From IMG/VR virus record IMGVR_UViG_3300033148_009015, positions 1-58,747 of that record: a DNA stretch of 58,747 nt. The stretch is one strand, 5' to 3'. Below the pieces are notes generated by a model. The model did not search any database and was not told where the DNA came from. It worked only from the letters and a program-made list of their open reading frames with translations. A program made the translations under genes and the position numbers. Of this stretch, positions 1 to 6,773 are shown in pieces (positions within the stretch are counted from its first letter, which is position 1; each line of letters begins with the position of its first letter). The DNA comes from a virus.

Positions 1-93
1 CTCAATATTGTGGACCGCCTCCTGAATGTCTATCAGGCTGCGCCCTCGAAACCCGCACACAATTCGCTCTCTGTCATCTCGGTCAACATACAT
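1..93 (-). CDS. 5' part of the hypothetical protein gene at 58427-58726 (wrap-around copy)
   Basis: The first 31 codons of the gene at 58427-58726 appear again here because of the terminal overlap. The ATG is at 93, preceded on the minus strand by GGAAAGGAGCGAAAA, a strong SD 7 bases from the start. The reading frame leaves the window at base 1 and is complete only in the copy at the right end. It overlaps the end of the next upstream gene (stop at 83) by 11 bases, consistent with a continuous leftward operon across the junction. Confidence 0.85.
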   Translation of the reverse strand, partial: MYVDRDDRERIVCGFRGRSLIDIQEAVHNIE

Positions 94-114
94 TTTTCGC
101 TCCTTTCCGTTTTG
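1..114. repeat. Terminal direct repeat, left copy (circular contig overlap)
   Basis: Bases 1-114 are identical to 58634-58747. The repeat lies inside a coding region and its RBS rather than at a packaging site. It therefore most likely marks a circular assembly of a circularly permuted or circular genome, not a defined terminal repeat. Confidence 0.95.
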
Positions 115-469
115 TGTCGAGTTCCACGAGCTTCGCGTAGAAGGCCACTGGCTTTTCATCCCAGGCATATTCCGGGCGACAGCACTGGAAGTGCGCATCG
201 ACCAGTCGTCCGGGGCAGTATTCACACGCACAACCATCAACAGCAGGACCCTCCTGGAGGTCGTAGGCACAGAAGAAACAGCTGTCTTCGCCAATCTCGA
301 CCCCGTGGTCTTTCACCCATTGAGCCTTGAGCCGCGCCACCACAACCGCTGGGTGGGCTGTTTTGCCTTGCCTCTCGTACCGCTGATACTGTTCGGAGAC
401 CCACTTCCATTGCTCCAGGCACAGCCGCCAAACCTCGTCAAGCGTCCATATCTTCATCTTCTCGCTCAT
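83..469 (-). CDS. Hypothetical cysteine-rich protein (128 aa)
   Basis: The function is not recognised. The N-terminal half is Trp- and charge-rich. The middle, about residues 63-95, holds a cluster of eight cysteines and a histidine (CFFC, CACEYC, CC), which suggests a small metal-binding (zinc) module. The ATG at 469 is preceded by GGAAAGGAGCGAAAA, identical over 19 bases to the leader of the next gene at 93, so these two RBS regions are a small direct repeat. It overlaps the upstream gene (438-656) by 32 bases, typical of tight phage operons. Confidence 0.7.
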   Translation of the reverse strand: MSEKMKIWTLDEVWRLCLEQWKWVSEQYQRYERQGKTAHPAVVVARLKAQWVKDHGVEIGEDSCFFCAYDLQEGPAVDGCACEYCPGRLVDAHFQCCRPEYAWDEKPVAFYAKLVELDTKRKGAKNVC

Positions 470-656
470 TTTTCGCTCCTTTCCGCCGAAAATGCTCGCG
501 CAAAATATCGCTCGCTTCGTCGGCCAGGCGCACCGCCTCGGCCTCGACCGCCGCCCATTCCGTTGAGGCGACCGCCGCTATCAACGTCACCTTGCGACGC
601 TCATCAACCGTCACCGTCTTGAGCGCCTTGGCCCTGTGCCTGTACATAGAACCCAT
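438..656 (-). CDS. Hypothetical small charged protein (72 aa)
   Basis: A short acidic/basic protein with a helical middle rich in Ala and Glu and a charged tail. No family is recognised. Its end overlaps the next gene, whose SD lies inside this coding sequence. Two ATGs (656 and 647) are possible. Neither has a good SD, so translation may be coupled to the gene ending at 604. The same frame stays open further upstream without a plausible start signal. Confidence 0.45.
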   Translation of the reverse strand: MGSMYRHRAKALKTVTVDERRKVTLIAAVASTEWAAVEAEAVRLADEASDILREHFRRKGAKNEREDEDMDA

Positions 657-915
657 AACACTCGCTCGATTCCAGCCGCCCGGTCCCGCCAGATAACTGC
701 TCCGGCGTCCGCGTGTCGCAAAACCAACCAGACCACTCGACCGACTCGACCATACACGACGGGCAACCCTCGTGCCCGCAATACAGGCAACGAGGCCGGC
801 AGGCCACGTGCATCCGTGACGCAGCACAACCGACCTCGTCGCACTCCACGCTCCGCTCGCCTGCCTCAATCGGCTCGCGGCATACACTACATATCACCAC
901 AACCTGCTGCTCCAT
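604..915 (-). CDS. Zinc-finger-like protein (103 aa)
   Basis: Residues about 8-55 carry a dense Cys/His pattern (CSVC, then C, C, H, C, then C-x2-C, C-x2-C), arranged like a RING, B-box or double zinc-ribbon fold. No catalytic motif is visible. The chosen ATG (915) opens just before the first CxxC pair. The upstream signal is weak, with only AGGGCAGGCAAGGCG before it. Function unknown. Zinc modules of this kind in phage early regions often bind DNA or host proteins, but that is inference here. Confidence 0.55.
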   Translation of the reverse strand: MEQQVVVICSVCREPIEAGERSVECDEVGCAASRMHVACRPRCLYCGHEGCPSCMVESVEWSGWFCDTRTPEQLSGGTGRLESSECYGFYVQAQGQGAQDGDG

Positions 916-938
916 CGCCTTGCCTGCCCTTACGTTGC

Positions 939-1184
939 CTATGCAATGCAATCCTTGGCTCTACTCCACTTTGCCGGAGCTATACTGAGCTCTGCAACGC
1001 TGTGGCACTGCCCCGCCCCGCGTCGCGCCGCCTTGCGCTGCCCGTGCCACGCAACACCCTGCTTTGCACCGCTCCACTTTGCCTGGCCGTTGCGGTTGCA
1101 GTGCAACGAAGCGCCGCTGCAACACATTGCCAACCGACGCATCGCCCAGGCTTTACGTTGCCGTGCGCAACTACGCCATTCCAT
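939..1184 (-). CDS. Possible low-complexity small protein (81 aa)
   Basis: This open frame exactly fills the gap between the genes ending at 1188 and starting at 915, on the same strand. Its ATG (1184) follows GAGAGCATAGGCT, a weak SD. The product is Gln-, Lys-, Ala- and Trp-rich, with two copies of a seven-residue unit (AKWSGAK and AKWSRAK) and many short GCAA-type repeats in the DNA. It may be a real repetitive protein or a non-coding repeat-rich spacer. Nothing in it resembles a known family. Confidence 0.3.
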   Translation of the reverse strand: MEWRSCARQRKAWAMRRLAMCCSGASLHCNRNGQAKWSGAKQGVAWHGQRKAARRGAGQCHSVAELSIAPAKWSRAKDCIA

Positions 1185-1187
1185 AGC

Positions 1188-1904
1188 CTATGCTCTCGCT
1201 TTTCTCCGCCGAGCCTTCGGCTTGACCGCCTTCGGCGCCTTGGCCGCCGAGTCCCACCACTCGAACCGCCCGAACGAGGCGTTCCGCCATTGGCCCAGAC
1301 CACGCACCGCACCATAATTCAGCCACTCGCGGACAAAATCCCACAAGTCGGGCCGAAACACCTCTATCTCGACCGCGATTCGCGTGCCAGCTGGAGCCTG
1401 CTCAGACCGACTCAACGCAACCCGCTCGCCCTGCCGCGTCTCGCAACGTATCGGACGCTCGCACCACTCGATTACGCCCTTGGCCGGCAGCTCCAACAAA
1501 ATCCGACGAGGATAAACAAACACCAGACTGTCTATCGTCCGCCGGTACAGATACCGCGTCAGCCGTGCCGCCTTGTAACGCGACGCCTGCTCCGTGTCCG
1601 CCGCGTCCAAGGCAGTCCGGCAAACCTCCTTGAAAAACCCCTTCACCTGATAGTCCCAGATGAACGGCTGCTTTTTCGCCGTCCGAGGAAAAATCGTGCT
1701 GGCCTTGCGCAACTCATCATCCAAATCGCCCGAAACGCTGTGCTCGAGCGCGGCTTCCTCATCTGCCGCCCTGCTCAAAATGAACTCCCTGGCAACGTTC
1801 GGGTCCCCGGCCAGCGTCGCAAGCAGCGGCTCGGTAAACTCGATTCCAACACTGTATCGCTCTGGCCGCCAGCCGGCCAACCTCTCCTTCGCTTTTGTCG
1901 CCAT
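1188..1904 (-). CDS. RAMP-like phage protein of unknown function (238 aa)
   Basis: The protein has an N-terminal strand with the phrase IEFTEPLLATLAGDP, a central segment FPRTAKKQPFIWDYQVKGFF, and a C-terminal glycine-rich loop GLGQWRNASFGRFEW. The phrases ERPIRCETRQGERVALSRSE and PAGTRI resemble a family I recall in Clostridia phages and prophages, and the loop pattern recalls Cas5/Cas7-type RAMP RNA-binding proteins. The RAMP assignment is an inference. ATG 1904 has a good SD (GAAAGGAG, spaced 8). The same frame is open upstream to ATG 2042, which has a near-perfect SD, so a 46-residue N-terminal extension is possible. That extension is encoded by the structured leader at 1935-2056. Confidence 0.6.
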   Translation of the reverse strand: MATKAKERLAGWRPERYSVGIEFTEPLLATLAGDPNVAREFILSRAADEEAALEHSVSGDLDDELRKASTIFPRTAKKQPFIWDYQVKGFFKEVCRTALDAADTEQASRYKAARLTRYLYRRTIDSLVFVYPRRILLELPAKGVIEWCERPIRCETRQGERVALSRSEQAPAGTRIAVEIEVFRPDLWDFVREWLNYGAVRGLGQWRNASFGRFEWWDSAAKAPKAVKPKARRRKARA

Positions 1905-1934
1905 CGTGTCGCTCTCCTTTCTCGTCTCAATCAA

Positions 1935-2056
1935 TAATACGGGGCGCCGACGCCTGTCGCATCGAGGATTGAAGGTAACAGCATCATCAAATATCACACG
2001 CCGGCGCCCCACGTCGCTACTGTAGCTGGTTAGTCGCGGCATCACCTCCTTTCGTT
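1935..2056 (-). promoter_or_regulatory. Structured leader element, copy A (upstream of the RAMP-like gene)
   Basis: On the minus strand this reads: a perfect SD (AAAGGAGGTGAT) directly joined to ATG; a conserved 44-base block; a 46-base variable region; and a second conserved block. The segments at 1999-2010 and 1941-1952 form a 12-bp stem (GGGGCGCCGGCG with CGTCGGCGCCCC, one G-U). A small hairpin GCTA-CAG-TAGC lies at 2016-2026. The copy at 3728-3853 shares both blocks. Its small hairpin differs by one compensatory pair, and its second block is read in another frame, which points to RNA structure rather than protein conservation. The gene's own SD follows about 25 bases after the stem. Confidence 0.6.
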
Positions 2057-2233
2057 ATCTGTCCCTGCTCGACGCGCAGCATAGGCGAACGCCGCCAACG
2101 CCTTGCGCCGACTGTTGCCTTGATACACTATCTTGCGAACAAGATTCGCCGGCAACCGCGCCGGCCCAGAACGCTCGATACAACGAACCTCCACGACATA
2201 CTTTTCCCTTTTCGTCAGCGCGTCAACGTCCAT
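2042..2233 (-). CDS. Hypothetical small basic protein (63 aa)
   Basis: A short basic protein with a Lys/Arg-rich C-terminal half and no recognised family. The start ATG overlaps the stop of the upstream gene (TGATG at 2233), and the SD-like GGAGG lies 8 bases upstream. Its own stop overlaps the ATG of the structured leader's reading frame (TGATG at 2042), so its translation is probably coupled both ways. The last codons coincide with the near-perfect SD of copy A of the leader element. Confidence 0.55.
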   Translation of the reverse strand: MDVDALTKREKYVVEVRCIERSGPARLPANLVRKIVYQGNSRRKALAAFAYAARRAGTDNERR

Positions 2234-2679
2234 CAGCCAGCCTCCGCTAACGCCGCATCGAATGACGCCGCCGGACCCTCGTAAAGGATTCGACTCGGCT
2301 CCAGCTGGCATACCCGTAACGCCACAGCCTGTGGACCGCAATCCTTGCCGCCAGGAATCACGTCGTATACATACTCGGCGCAAACCTCAGCCGCCGAAAC
2401 CCCTGTCGGCATAAGATAAATCTCCTCCGGTAACCGAGAAGCAAACTCCTTCACAACGTGCGCGGCCAAAGAATCCGCACCATTGAAGACCGCTACGCCC
2501 TCCTTGGCGTAGCGGCGCATCGCGTCATCCGACGGCCAGCCGTTCACGAGCAGACAATCAGTCAAATACCGCGCTAACTCGACGCCGTGCCCGCTCGGAT
2601 AACCGTCGTAATGACGGTACATCCTCGCTATCAGGCGCGAGTCGTAATCAAATAACCGGGTTACACATCGTGTCGCCAT
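2233..2679 (-). CDS. Conserved phage protein of unknown function (148 aa)
   Basis: The N-terminus carries the phrase MYRHYDGYPSGHGVELARYL. A RHYDGYP.G.G signature recurs in phage hypothetical proteins I recall, all of unknown function. The second half has no recognisable motif. ATG 2679 follows GAAAGGAGAACGACA, the same leader as the gene at 3699. It overlaps the end of the upstream clamp-like gene by 32 bases and is joined to the downstream gene by a TGATG overlap. Confidence 0.65.
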   Translation of the reverse strand: MATRCVTRLFDYDSRLIARMYRHYDGYPSGHGVELARYLTDCLLVNGWPSDDAMRRYAKEGVAVFNGADSLAAHVVKEFASRLPEEIYLMPTGVSAAEVCAEYVYDVIPGGKDCGPQAVALRVCQLEPSRILYEGPAASFDAALAEAG

Positions 2680-3382
2680 TGTCGTTCTCCTTTCTCTGCT
2701 GTTCTGCCTGTACTTGGTCTTCCGCCGACTCGCCAGCAACGTCGCCGCCGAGACGGTCACTGTCGCTCTGGTCGCTACACTCACGCCACGCAACGTCGTA
2801 GTCCACCACGCGCGGCATCACCATCGCAAAAAAACCCGCACCACCATCAAAAACAACCGGACCTGCGCCCGGGTCGGCCTGCACTTTGACCGTCCAACGC
2901 GACACAGTCTCGCTCGCGAATAAATCAGCCAGATACGCTGGCTCGACAAATATCCCCCGACGCGCTAACGCCATCGACGCAACAGCAGCATCGCCTATCT
3001 GCGCCATCGCCGCATAGCTCGTCGGAACAATCTCGTGCCAATTCGGGAAGATGTTCGCGTCCCCCTCGTGGCATAACTCCACCACGATATAATTCGTCGT
3101 CCGCCGCGCAATCCGGTAGAATCCCTCAGGAAGCTGCAAGGCATCGCCGCGATATGCGTGCAGCCGCCTGCCGTCCGTCGCCGCTATCCATCCGTCGGCT
3201 ACACGTAACTTGTCCAGAGAATACCGCATCTTGACTTCGCCACGACGGTCCGCCGCACCAGATACCCACCAAGCCACGCGGAAGGCGCCCTCGGAGCCGC
3301 AGCGGCTGAAGGAATACTTGCTGGGCGCGGCGCTCGATGCGCCCGCGCCCGAACTCGTCGTCTGTCTATGTGTTGTACTCAT
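2648..3382 (-). CDS. Beta-sliding-clamp-like protein (244 aa)
   Basis: Several phrases match bacterial DnaN domains: IAATDGRRLHAY in the first third, LPEGFYRI, FPNWHEIVPTS in the middle (DnaN has FPDYxxVIP), AYLADLF, and near the C-terminus VVFDGGAGFFAMVMPRV (DnaN ends in ..VVMPM). The protein is about two thirds the length of DnaN (about 366 aa), so one domain is missing or reduced. A clamp-like protein could recruit host replication or repair proteins to phage DNA, or compete with the host clamp. ATG 3382 has SD GAGGAG spaced 7. The low-complexity first 30 residues are unlike DnaN. Confidence 0.6.
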   Translation of the reverse strand: MSTTHRQTTSSGAGASSAAPSKYSFSRCGSEGAFRVAWWVSGAADRRGEVKMRYSLDKLRVADGWIAATDGRRLHAYRGDALQLPEGFYRIARRTTNYIVVELCHEGDANIFPNWHEIVPTSYAAMAQIGDAAVASMALARRGIFVEPAYLADLFASETVSRWTVKVQADPGAGPVVFDGGAGFFAMVMPRVVDYDVAWRECSDQSDSDRLGGDVAGESAEDQVQAEQQRKENDNGDTMCNPVI

Positions 3383-3393
3383 CTCATTGCTCC

Positions 3394-3699
3394 TCAGTAT
3401 TCGTACCCATCGTCGTCCAACGCACTCCACTCGCTGCCCCACGTCGCAGCACGGTCCGCACACTGCGGCGCAGCAAACTTGTACCACATCTTCCCTCTCC
3501 GGTCGATGCGGCACATCGCTATCGCGCCCGGACGCACGTGGTCGCGCCCGCAAATGCACCAGGGCACACTTCGGCCCAGCGCCTCTAACACGTCGTCATC
3601 TTGCCCGTCGAGCTCGCAGTCAATCTCCGTTGCAACCTCGCGATAGTACGCCGCTGCCTGCTCCGGGTCCGTCATCGTGTAATTCGCTTTGTCCGCCAT
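3394..3699 (-). CDS. Hypothetical protein (101 aa)
   Basis: An acidic protein with one CxC pair (WCIC) and a distal Cys. No family is recognised. ATG 3699 follows GGAAAGGAGAACGACA, a strong SD with spacing 7. The gene lies immediately downstream of copy B of the structured leader element, and the 39-residue leader frame stops at 3720, 21 bases before this start. This suggests translational or structural control of this gene by the leader. Confidence 0.65.
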   Translation of the reverse strand: MADKANYTMTDPEQAAAYYREVATEIDCELDGQDDDVLEALGRSVPWCICGRDHVRPGAIAMCRIDRRGKMWYKFAAPQCADRAATWGSEWSALDDDGYEY

Positions 3700-3719
3700 T
3701 GTCGTTCTCCTTTCCTGTT

Positions 3720-3839
3720 TCATTGGATAATACGGGGCGCCGACGCCTGTCGCATCGAGGGGTTGAAGGTGGCAGCTTGGCCAGCTTCTTCTCTACGCCG
3801 GCGCCCCACGTCACTACTGTAGTTGATTAGCCGTGGCAT
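3720..3839 (-). CDS. Putative leader peptide in structured element B (39 aa)
   Basis: A small frame starting at ATG 3839 directly follows the near-perfect SD AAAGGAGGTG. The first 15 residues (MPRLINYSSDVGRRR) match the leader frame of copy A except at two positions. After that the two copies differ by an indel, so this one ends with a TGA just before the SD of the next gene, while copy A stays open into its downstream gene. It may be a regulatory leader peptide or only the visible face of an RNA element. Confidence 0.4.
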   Translation of the reverse strand: MPRLINYSSDVGRRRREEAGQAATFNPSMRQASAPRIIQ

Positions 3840-3853
3840 CACCTCCTTTCGTT
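3728..3853 (-). promoter_or_regulatory. Structured leader element, copy B
   Basis: This is the second copy of the element at 1935-2056. The 12-bp stem pairs 3796-3807 with 3734-3745, enclosing 50 bases. The small hairpin at 3813-3823 is ACTA-CAG-TAGT, where copy A has GCTA-CAG-TAGC, an A-U for G-C compensatory change. The first 44-base block has five differences from copy A, all transitions. The second block (about 30 bases) is identical but sits in another reading frame. Confidence 0.6.
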
Positions 3854-3887
3854 GCGCTACCGTTTACGTCTTCTGTGCAAATTGCGG

Positions 3888-4052
3888 TCACTGCCGCAAG
3901 CTCAGCCGCTCGCGCATCTGTATCTGGCGCCGCAGCCGCCGCCGGGCCTTCTCGTACTGGCTCTTGTACGGCTCGTCGAGCCGCTCGATGAGGTTGCGGA
4001 TTGTCACGTCCTTGGCCTTCAAGGCCGCCAATGTCGGTCTCCTATACGTCAT
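3888..4052 (-). CDS. Hypothetical small basic protein (54 aa)
   Basis: A short, strongly basic, probably helical protein (Arg-rich C-terminal half) with no recognised family. ATG 4052 has a weak GAGG signal 9 bases upstream. An alternative start at 4094 adds 14 residues. About 117 bases without an evident gene separate it from the upstream gene ending at 4170, and 34 bases separate it from structured element B. Confidence 0.45.
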   Translation of the reverse strand: MTYRRPTLAALKAKDVTIRNLIERLDEPYKSQYEKARRRLRRQIQMRERLSLRQ

Positions 4053-4169
4053 CGTCCTGTCCCTCGCATTGAGAGTGCCTGCATGGCGAGACAAGCCCGG
4101 CCGGGCGCCAACGCAGCGCCCGACCGAACCCAGGAAAGGAATGGGGAGGATGATGCTGTCTCGTGCCTG

Positions 4170-4385
4170 CTACTCATTTCGATTCGATATCTCGGCAATG
4201 GCACCGCGGCCCAAGCGGGTAGGGTATACTTCCCATGTTTGGCGGTCGTATTCTAATTCGCCGCGATTGCCGCATTCATAGCACTCATAGAGTGCGATAT
4301 TGGCTCCATTGAAGCCAATTTCAGTTTTGGCGTGGAACATCTCCGCCCCGCACTCGCATGTCACTACCAGTTCATTCAGGTCCAT
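4170..4385 (-). CDS. Zinc-ribbon-like small protein (71 aa)
   Basis: Residues 9-35 contain CECG followed by CYECG, giving a four-cysteine arrangement typical of a zinc ribbon. The remainder is acidic and unrecognised. ATG 4385 follows GACAAGGAGTCAAGCA, a strong SD with spacing about 8. The gene overlaps the upstream winged-helix gene by 10 bases. A nucleic-acid or protein-binding adaptor role is plausible but not shown. Confidence 0.65.
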   Translation of the reverse strand: MDLNELVVTCECGAEMFHAKTEIGFNGANIALYECYECGNRGELEYDRQTWEVYPTRLGRGAIAEISNRNE

Positions 4386-4762
4386 TGCTTGACTCCTTGT
4401 CTGTCTCGCGGCCACCAGCACATGGCCGGACGGCCTGTCGGCCCGACGGCCTTCACGGCCCGCTCGCACCAGGCGAATTCGCCCTTGCAGCGCCCTGTAC
4501 AGCCCGGCGCGCCGCAGTGCTGCACCAGGCCCAGCCTGCGCAGCTCCGGCAGGCGCCGGGCGACCTCGTGGTATGTGTCGTTCGGTATCGCGCCCTCGGC
4601 CGCAGCGGCTATCTCAGCGCTTGTGCGGCCGGGCCGCCTGCGCACGGCGGCCAGAACGACGCCCAGATGACTGTTGCGCACGCGCGCGGCCGCCTCGTAG
4701 CTCGTCGCGGGGTCGCTTGCGTGCGCCCTCGGCAGGCTGTCGAATAGGGTCCTCGTTCGCAT
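4376..4762 (-). CDS. Winged-helix-type phage protein (128 aa)
   Basis: Residues 17-85 follow a pattern I recall in phage DNA-binding proteins (SDPATSYEAAARV, then VLAAVRRRPGRTSAEIAAA, then RRLPELRRLGLV), that is, helix, helix, recognition helix, wing. A four-cysteine stretch follows (HCGAPGCTGRCKGEFAWC), which could bind zinc. ATG 4762 overlaps the end of the upstream gene within 2 bases and has GAGAACTGAG before it. Its likely role is a transcription or replication regulator of the early region, but the target is unknown. Confidence 0.6.
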   Translation of the reverse strand: MRTRTLFDSLPRAHASDPATSYEAAARVRNSHLGVVLAAVRRRPGRTSAEIAAAAEGAIPNDTYHEVARRLPELRRLGLVQHCGAPGCTGRCKGEFAWCERAVKAVGPTGRPAMCWWPRDRQGVKQWT

Positions 4763-4763
4763 C

Positions 4764-5018
4764 TCAGTTCTCCGGTTCGCTGTCGTCGCGGATGACCGTG
4801 ACTATGAGCTTCCGCCGGCGGTCGTACACCAGGCGGAGCTCGTCCACGCGGAAAATCGATACGCGACGCGACGGCCGCTCGATGAACTCGGCGAGCCCGG
4901 CCTGTATCGCCCGGACGAGCTCGTCATGCCGCTGAGGCGTGAGCGTCTCGCCCACCCTCTGTCGGAAGCGGCGTCTCGCGTGCCGCCTGACTCTATCGAC
5001 CTTGCGCAGTCTCGGCAT
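4764..5018 (-). CDS. Hypothetical basic protein (84 aa)
   Basis: An Arg-rich N-terminal third is followed by a segment with the pattern VSIFRVDELRLVYDRRRKLIVTVI, two strands resembling the C-terminal sheet of RelE/ParE-like or related small folds. No active-site set is visible, so no toxin function is assigned. ATG 5018 has SD GGAG spaced 7. It overlaps the upstream nuclease gene by 26 bases. Confidence 0.5.
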   Translation of the reverse strand: MPRLRKVDRVRRHARRRFRQRVGETLTPQRHDELVRAIQAGLAEFIERPSRRVSIFRVDELRLVYDRRRKLIVTVIRDDSEPEN

Positions 5019-5757
5019 TCGGCGTCTCCTTCGGCGCCCGTTGCGCCGCAATCGTCCTAATGAAAAGGTGGTTCTCGAACAGGGCGGCCGCCTTGTAAGG
5101 CTCCAGGCATGTCTCCGAGCCATGCAGTAGGTGCACCTCGCGGCAGCGCCGCAGGTCGCAGCGGTCGCGCACATATCGCAGCGCGACGGACTGCTCCATG
5201 TGGCTCGTCAGCATGCGGCGCGCCACAAGCTCCGGCACATACCCGCCTTCGACCATTTCGTTCAGCAGCTTCGCGTCGTAGCTGCACTCGACGGCGATGA
5301 TGTCGAATGCGGTTGCGAACCGCTCGCTGATGTGCGAGGTGTCCGTGGCGAACAGCAGCGACTCGTCGGCCTCGCGGTCGTGCACAATGAAACCCAGCGC
5401 CCCGTCTACGTCGTGGTGCACGGCGAACGGAAACACGCCGAATGCCGGCGACAGCGTGAACCATTGCCGCGGCCGCAGAATCGAGGCGCCCCGGCGGCCC
5501 AGCAGGCCGCGCAGTCCGAGCGTCTCTTTGCTGGCCCAGACCGGGACGCCGGCGCGCAGGACATCGGCCGCAGCGCGGCTGTGGTCGTTGTGGGCATGGC
5601 TCAGGCAGCACGCCCGCACGCCGGAGAGGTCGAACCGGACGGCCTGCTGAATCCGGCGCCATGGCACGCCTGCCTCGAGCCAAAGCTGCTCACCGGACAG
5701 GCTCGTCACAACGTAGAAGTTGCCGGCGCTCGAGCTGTAGTGCGCGTCGAATCTCAT
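4993..5757 (-). CDS. Metallo-beta-lactamase-fold nuclease, YycJ/WalJ-like (254 aa)
   Basis: Residues 53-59 carry the metal-binding HxHxDH motif (SHAHNDH), and a later ATDTSH supplies the bridging Asp. The N-terminal strand resembles the start of YycJ-type single-strand DNA exonucleases (SSSAGNFYVV). Its ATG overlaps the stop of the RecT gene (ATGA at 5757-5754). Pairing with RecT and a Rad50-like ATPase suggests it supplies the exonuclease of a phage recombination system in place of RecE or lambda Exo. The C-terminal 20 residues are low-complexity and overlap the next gene. Confidence 0.75.
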   Translation of the reverse strand: MRFDAHYSSSAGNFYVVTSLSGEQLWLEAGVPWRRIQQAVRFDLSGVRACCLSHAHNDHSRAAADVLRAGVPVWASKETLGLRGLLGRRGASILRPRQWFTLSPAFGVFPFAVHHDVDGALGFIVHDREADESLLFATDTSHISERFATAFDIIAVECSYDAKLLNEMVEGGYVPELVARRMLTSHMEQSVALRYVRDRCDLRRCREVHLLHGSETCLEPYKAAALFENHLFIRTIAAQRAPKETPNAETAQGR

Positions 5758-6773
5758 TGCGCCGCCTCGTACACTTGCAGGCTGCCGCACTCCGGGCAGG
5801 TACGAACATCATTCTTCGGGCCGGTCATCTTCGGCTCGGCGAATCGCGCGTCGCACTTGCCGCAGATATACGGCTCCGTCGCGGCCGCTTCCTCGGACGG
5901 CTCTCCGGTCGTGGGCGCAGCGCCCTGCTCGTCTTCCGTCGTTTTGGCCTCGACCTTCTTCCGCCGGCGCCGCTTCGGGCTCGGCTGCTCGGCTTCCGCA
6001 GGGAACGGGTCCACCGCCTCGGCCCCGGACTCTTCGTTCACGGCGGTAACGGCCTCCTGGGCGGCGTCCGCGAGGTCGGCCTGCTCGTCCATCGCGGCAG
6101 CCCTGCTCAGGTCGGACATCACGCTCTTGGGCAGGAACTTCGCCAGCTGCCGGATGGCCGTCTTCATGGCCATCTGCGGGTAGAAGTTCGTCCATGCCGG
6201 GCTGTTCGGGGCCTTGCTGAGCCTGCGGAACCGCTCTATCTCGTCGGCGCGGAGTACGACGGTCTGCGGCCCCAGCCCTTCGATTTCGGCCGTCGCATAG
6301 GCGGCGATGATTTTGCCTTTCGGCGGCTCGAAGCTGAACGGATGCTGCACGACATACCGCCCGTTCACCCGCCGGATAGTCACCTTGTCGCGCTCGCTCT
6401 CGTAGATGCAGTTCGCCGTGATGGACTTGACCTTCTCCGAGCGGTAGGCCAGCTCCATCAGGCCTAGGTAGCCGATTTGGAACTGCGCCTCCATCGTACC
6501 CTTGTTCTTGTACGGCACCAGGTACGCCAGTCCGCGCGCATCTATCTCCAGGTCGAGGCTGGCCGCCTGGCTCGCCGCCCGTATCAGGCTCGCGACGCTG
6601 CACTGTTGCAGCGCCGCATTCTGGCTGATATAGCCGTAGAGCATCTTGACATACCGCCGGGCCAGGTCCTTGCCGCGCGAGCCCATCGCGCTCGGCAGGT
6701 AGTCAACGAACAGCTGCACCGCCCTGTCGCTCAGCAGCTCCTTCTTGATTGTCGTCAATGCCGTCTTCGCCAT
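5754..6773 (-). CDS. recT: RecT-family single-strand annealing protein with C-terminal zinc ribbon (339 aa)
   Basis: Residues about 25-220 match the RecT core (ASLIRAASQAASLDLEID, YLVPYKNKG, QFQIGYLGLMELAYRS, and near the end of the core PQMAMKTAIRQLAKFLP). It anneals single-stranded DNA during recombination-dependent replication and repair. After an acidic/basic linker the C-terminus adds a CGKC...CPECG zinc ribbon, not part of the canonical family. ATG 6773 has SD CAGGAGG spaced 7. The gene starts 71 bases inside the upstream Rad50-like gene, an unusually long overlap, but the SD and the conserved N-terminus support it. Confidence 0.9.
   Translation of the reverse strand: MAKTALTTIKKELLSDRAVQLFVDYLPSAMGSRGKDLARRYVKMLYGYISQNAALQQCSVASLIRAASQAASLDLEIDARGLAYLVPYKNKGTMEAQFQIGYLGLMELAYRSEKVKSITANCIYESERDKVTIRRVNGRYVVQHPFSFEPPKGKIIAAYATAEIEGLGPQTVVLRADEIERFRRLSKAPNSPAWTNFYPQMAMKTAIRQLAKFLPKSVMSDLSRAAAMDEQADLADAAQEAVTAVNEESGAEAVDPFPAEAEQPSPKRRRRKKVEAKTTEDEQGAAPTTGEPSEEAAATEPYICGKCDARFAEPKMTGPKNDVRTCPECGSLQVYEAAQ

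Noticed and set aside
1-114. True terminal redundancy or cos/pac ends
   Set aside because: The repeat lies within a gene and its RBS, away from terminase. Exact overlap is expected from circular assembly.
2041-2056. Sequence equal to the 16S rRNA 3' end (ATCACCTCCTTTCG) on the plus strand
   Set aside because: It is just the complement of a perfect SD used on the minus strand, not an rRNA fragment. The same holds at 3838-3851.
4764-5018. RelE/ParE-type toxin
   Set aside because: Only a general strand pattern is seen, without catalytic residues or an antitoxin gene.
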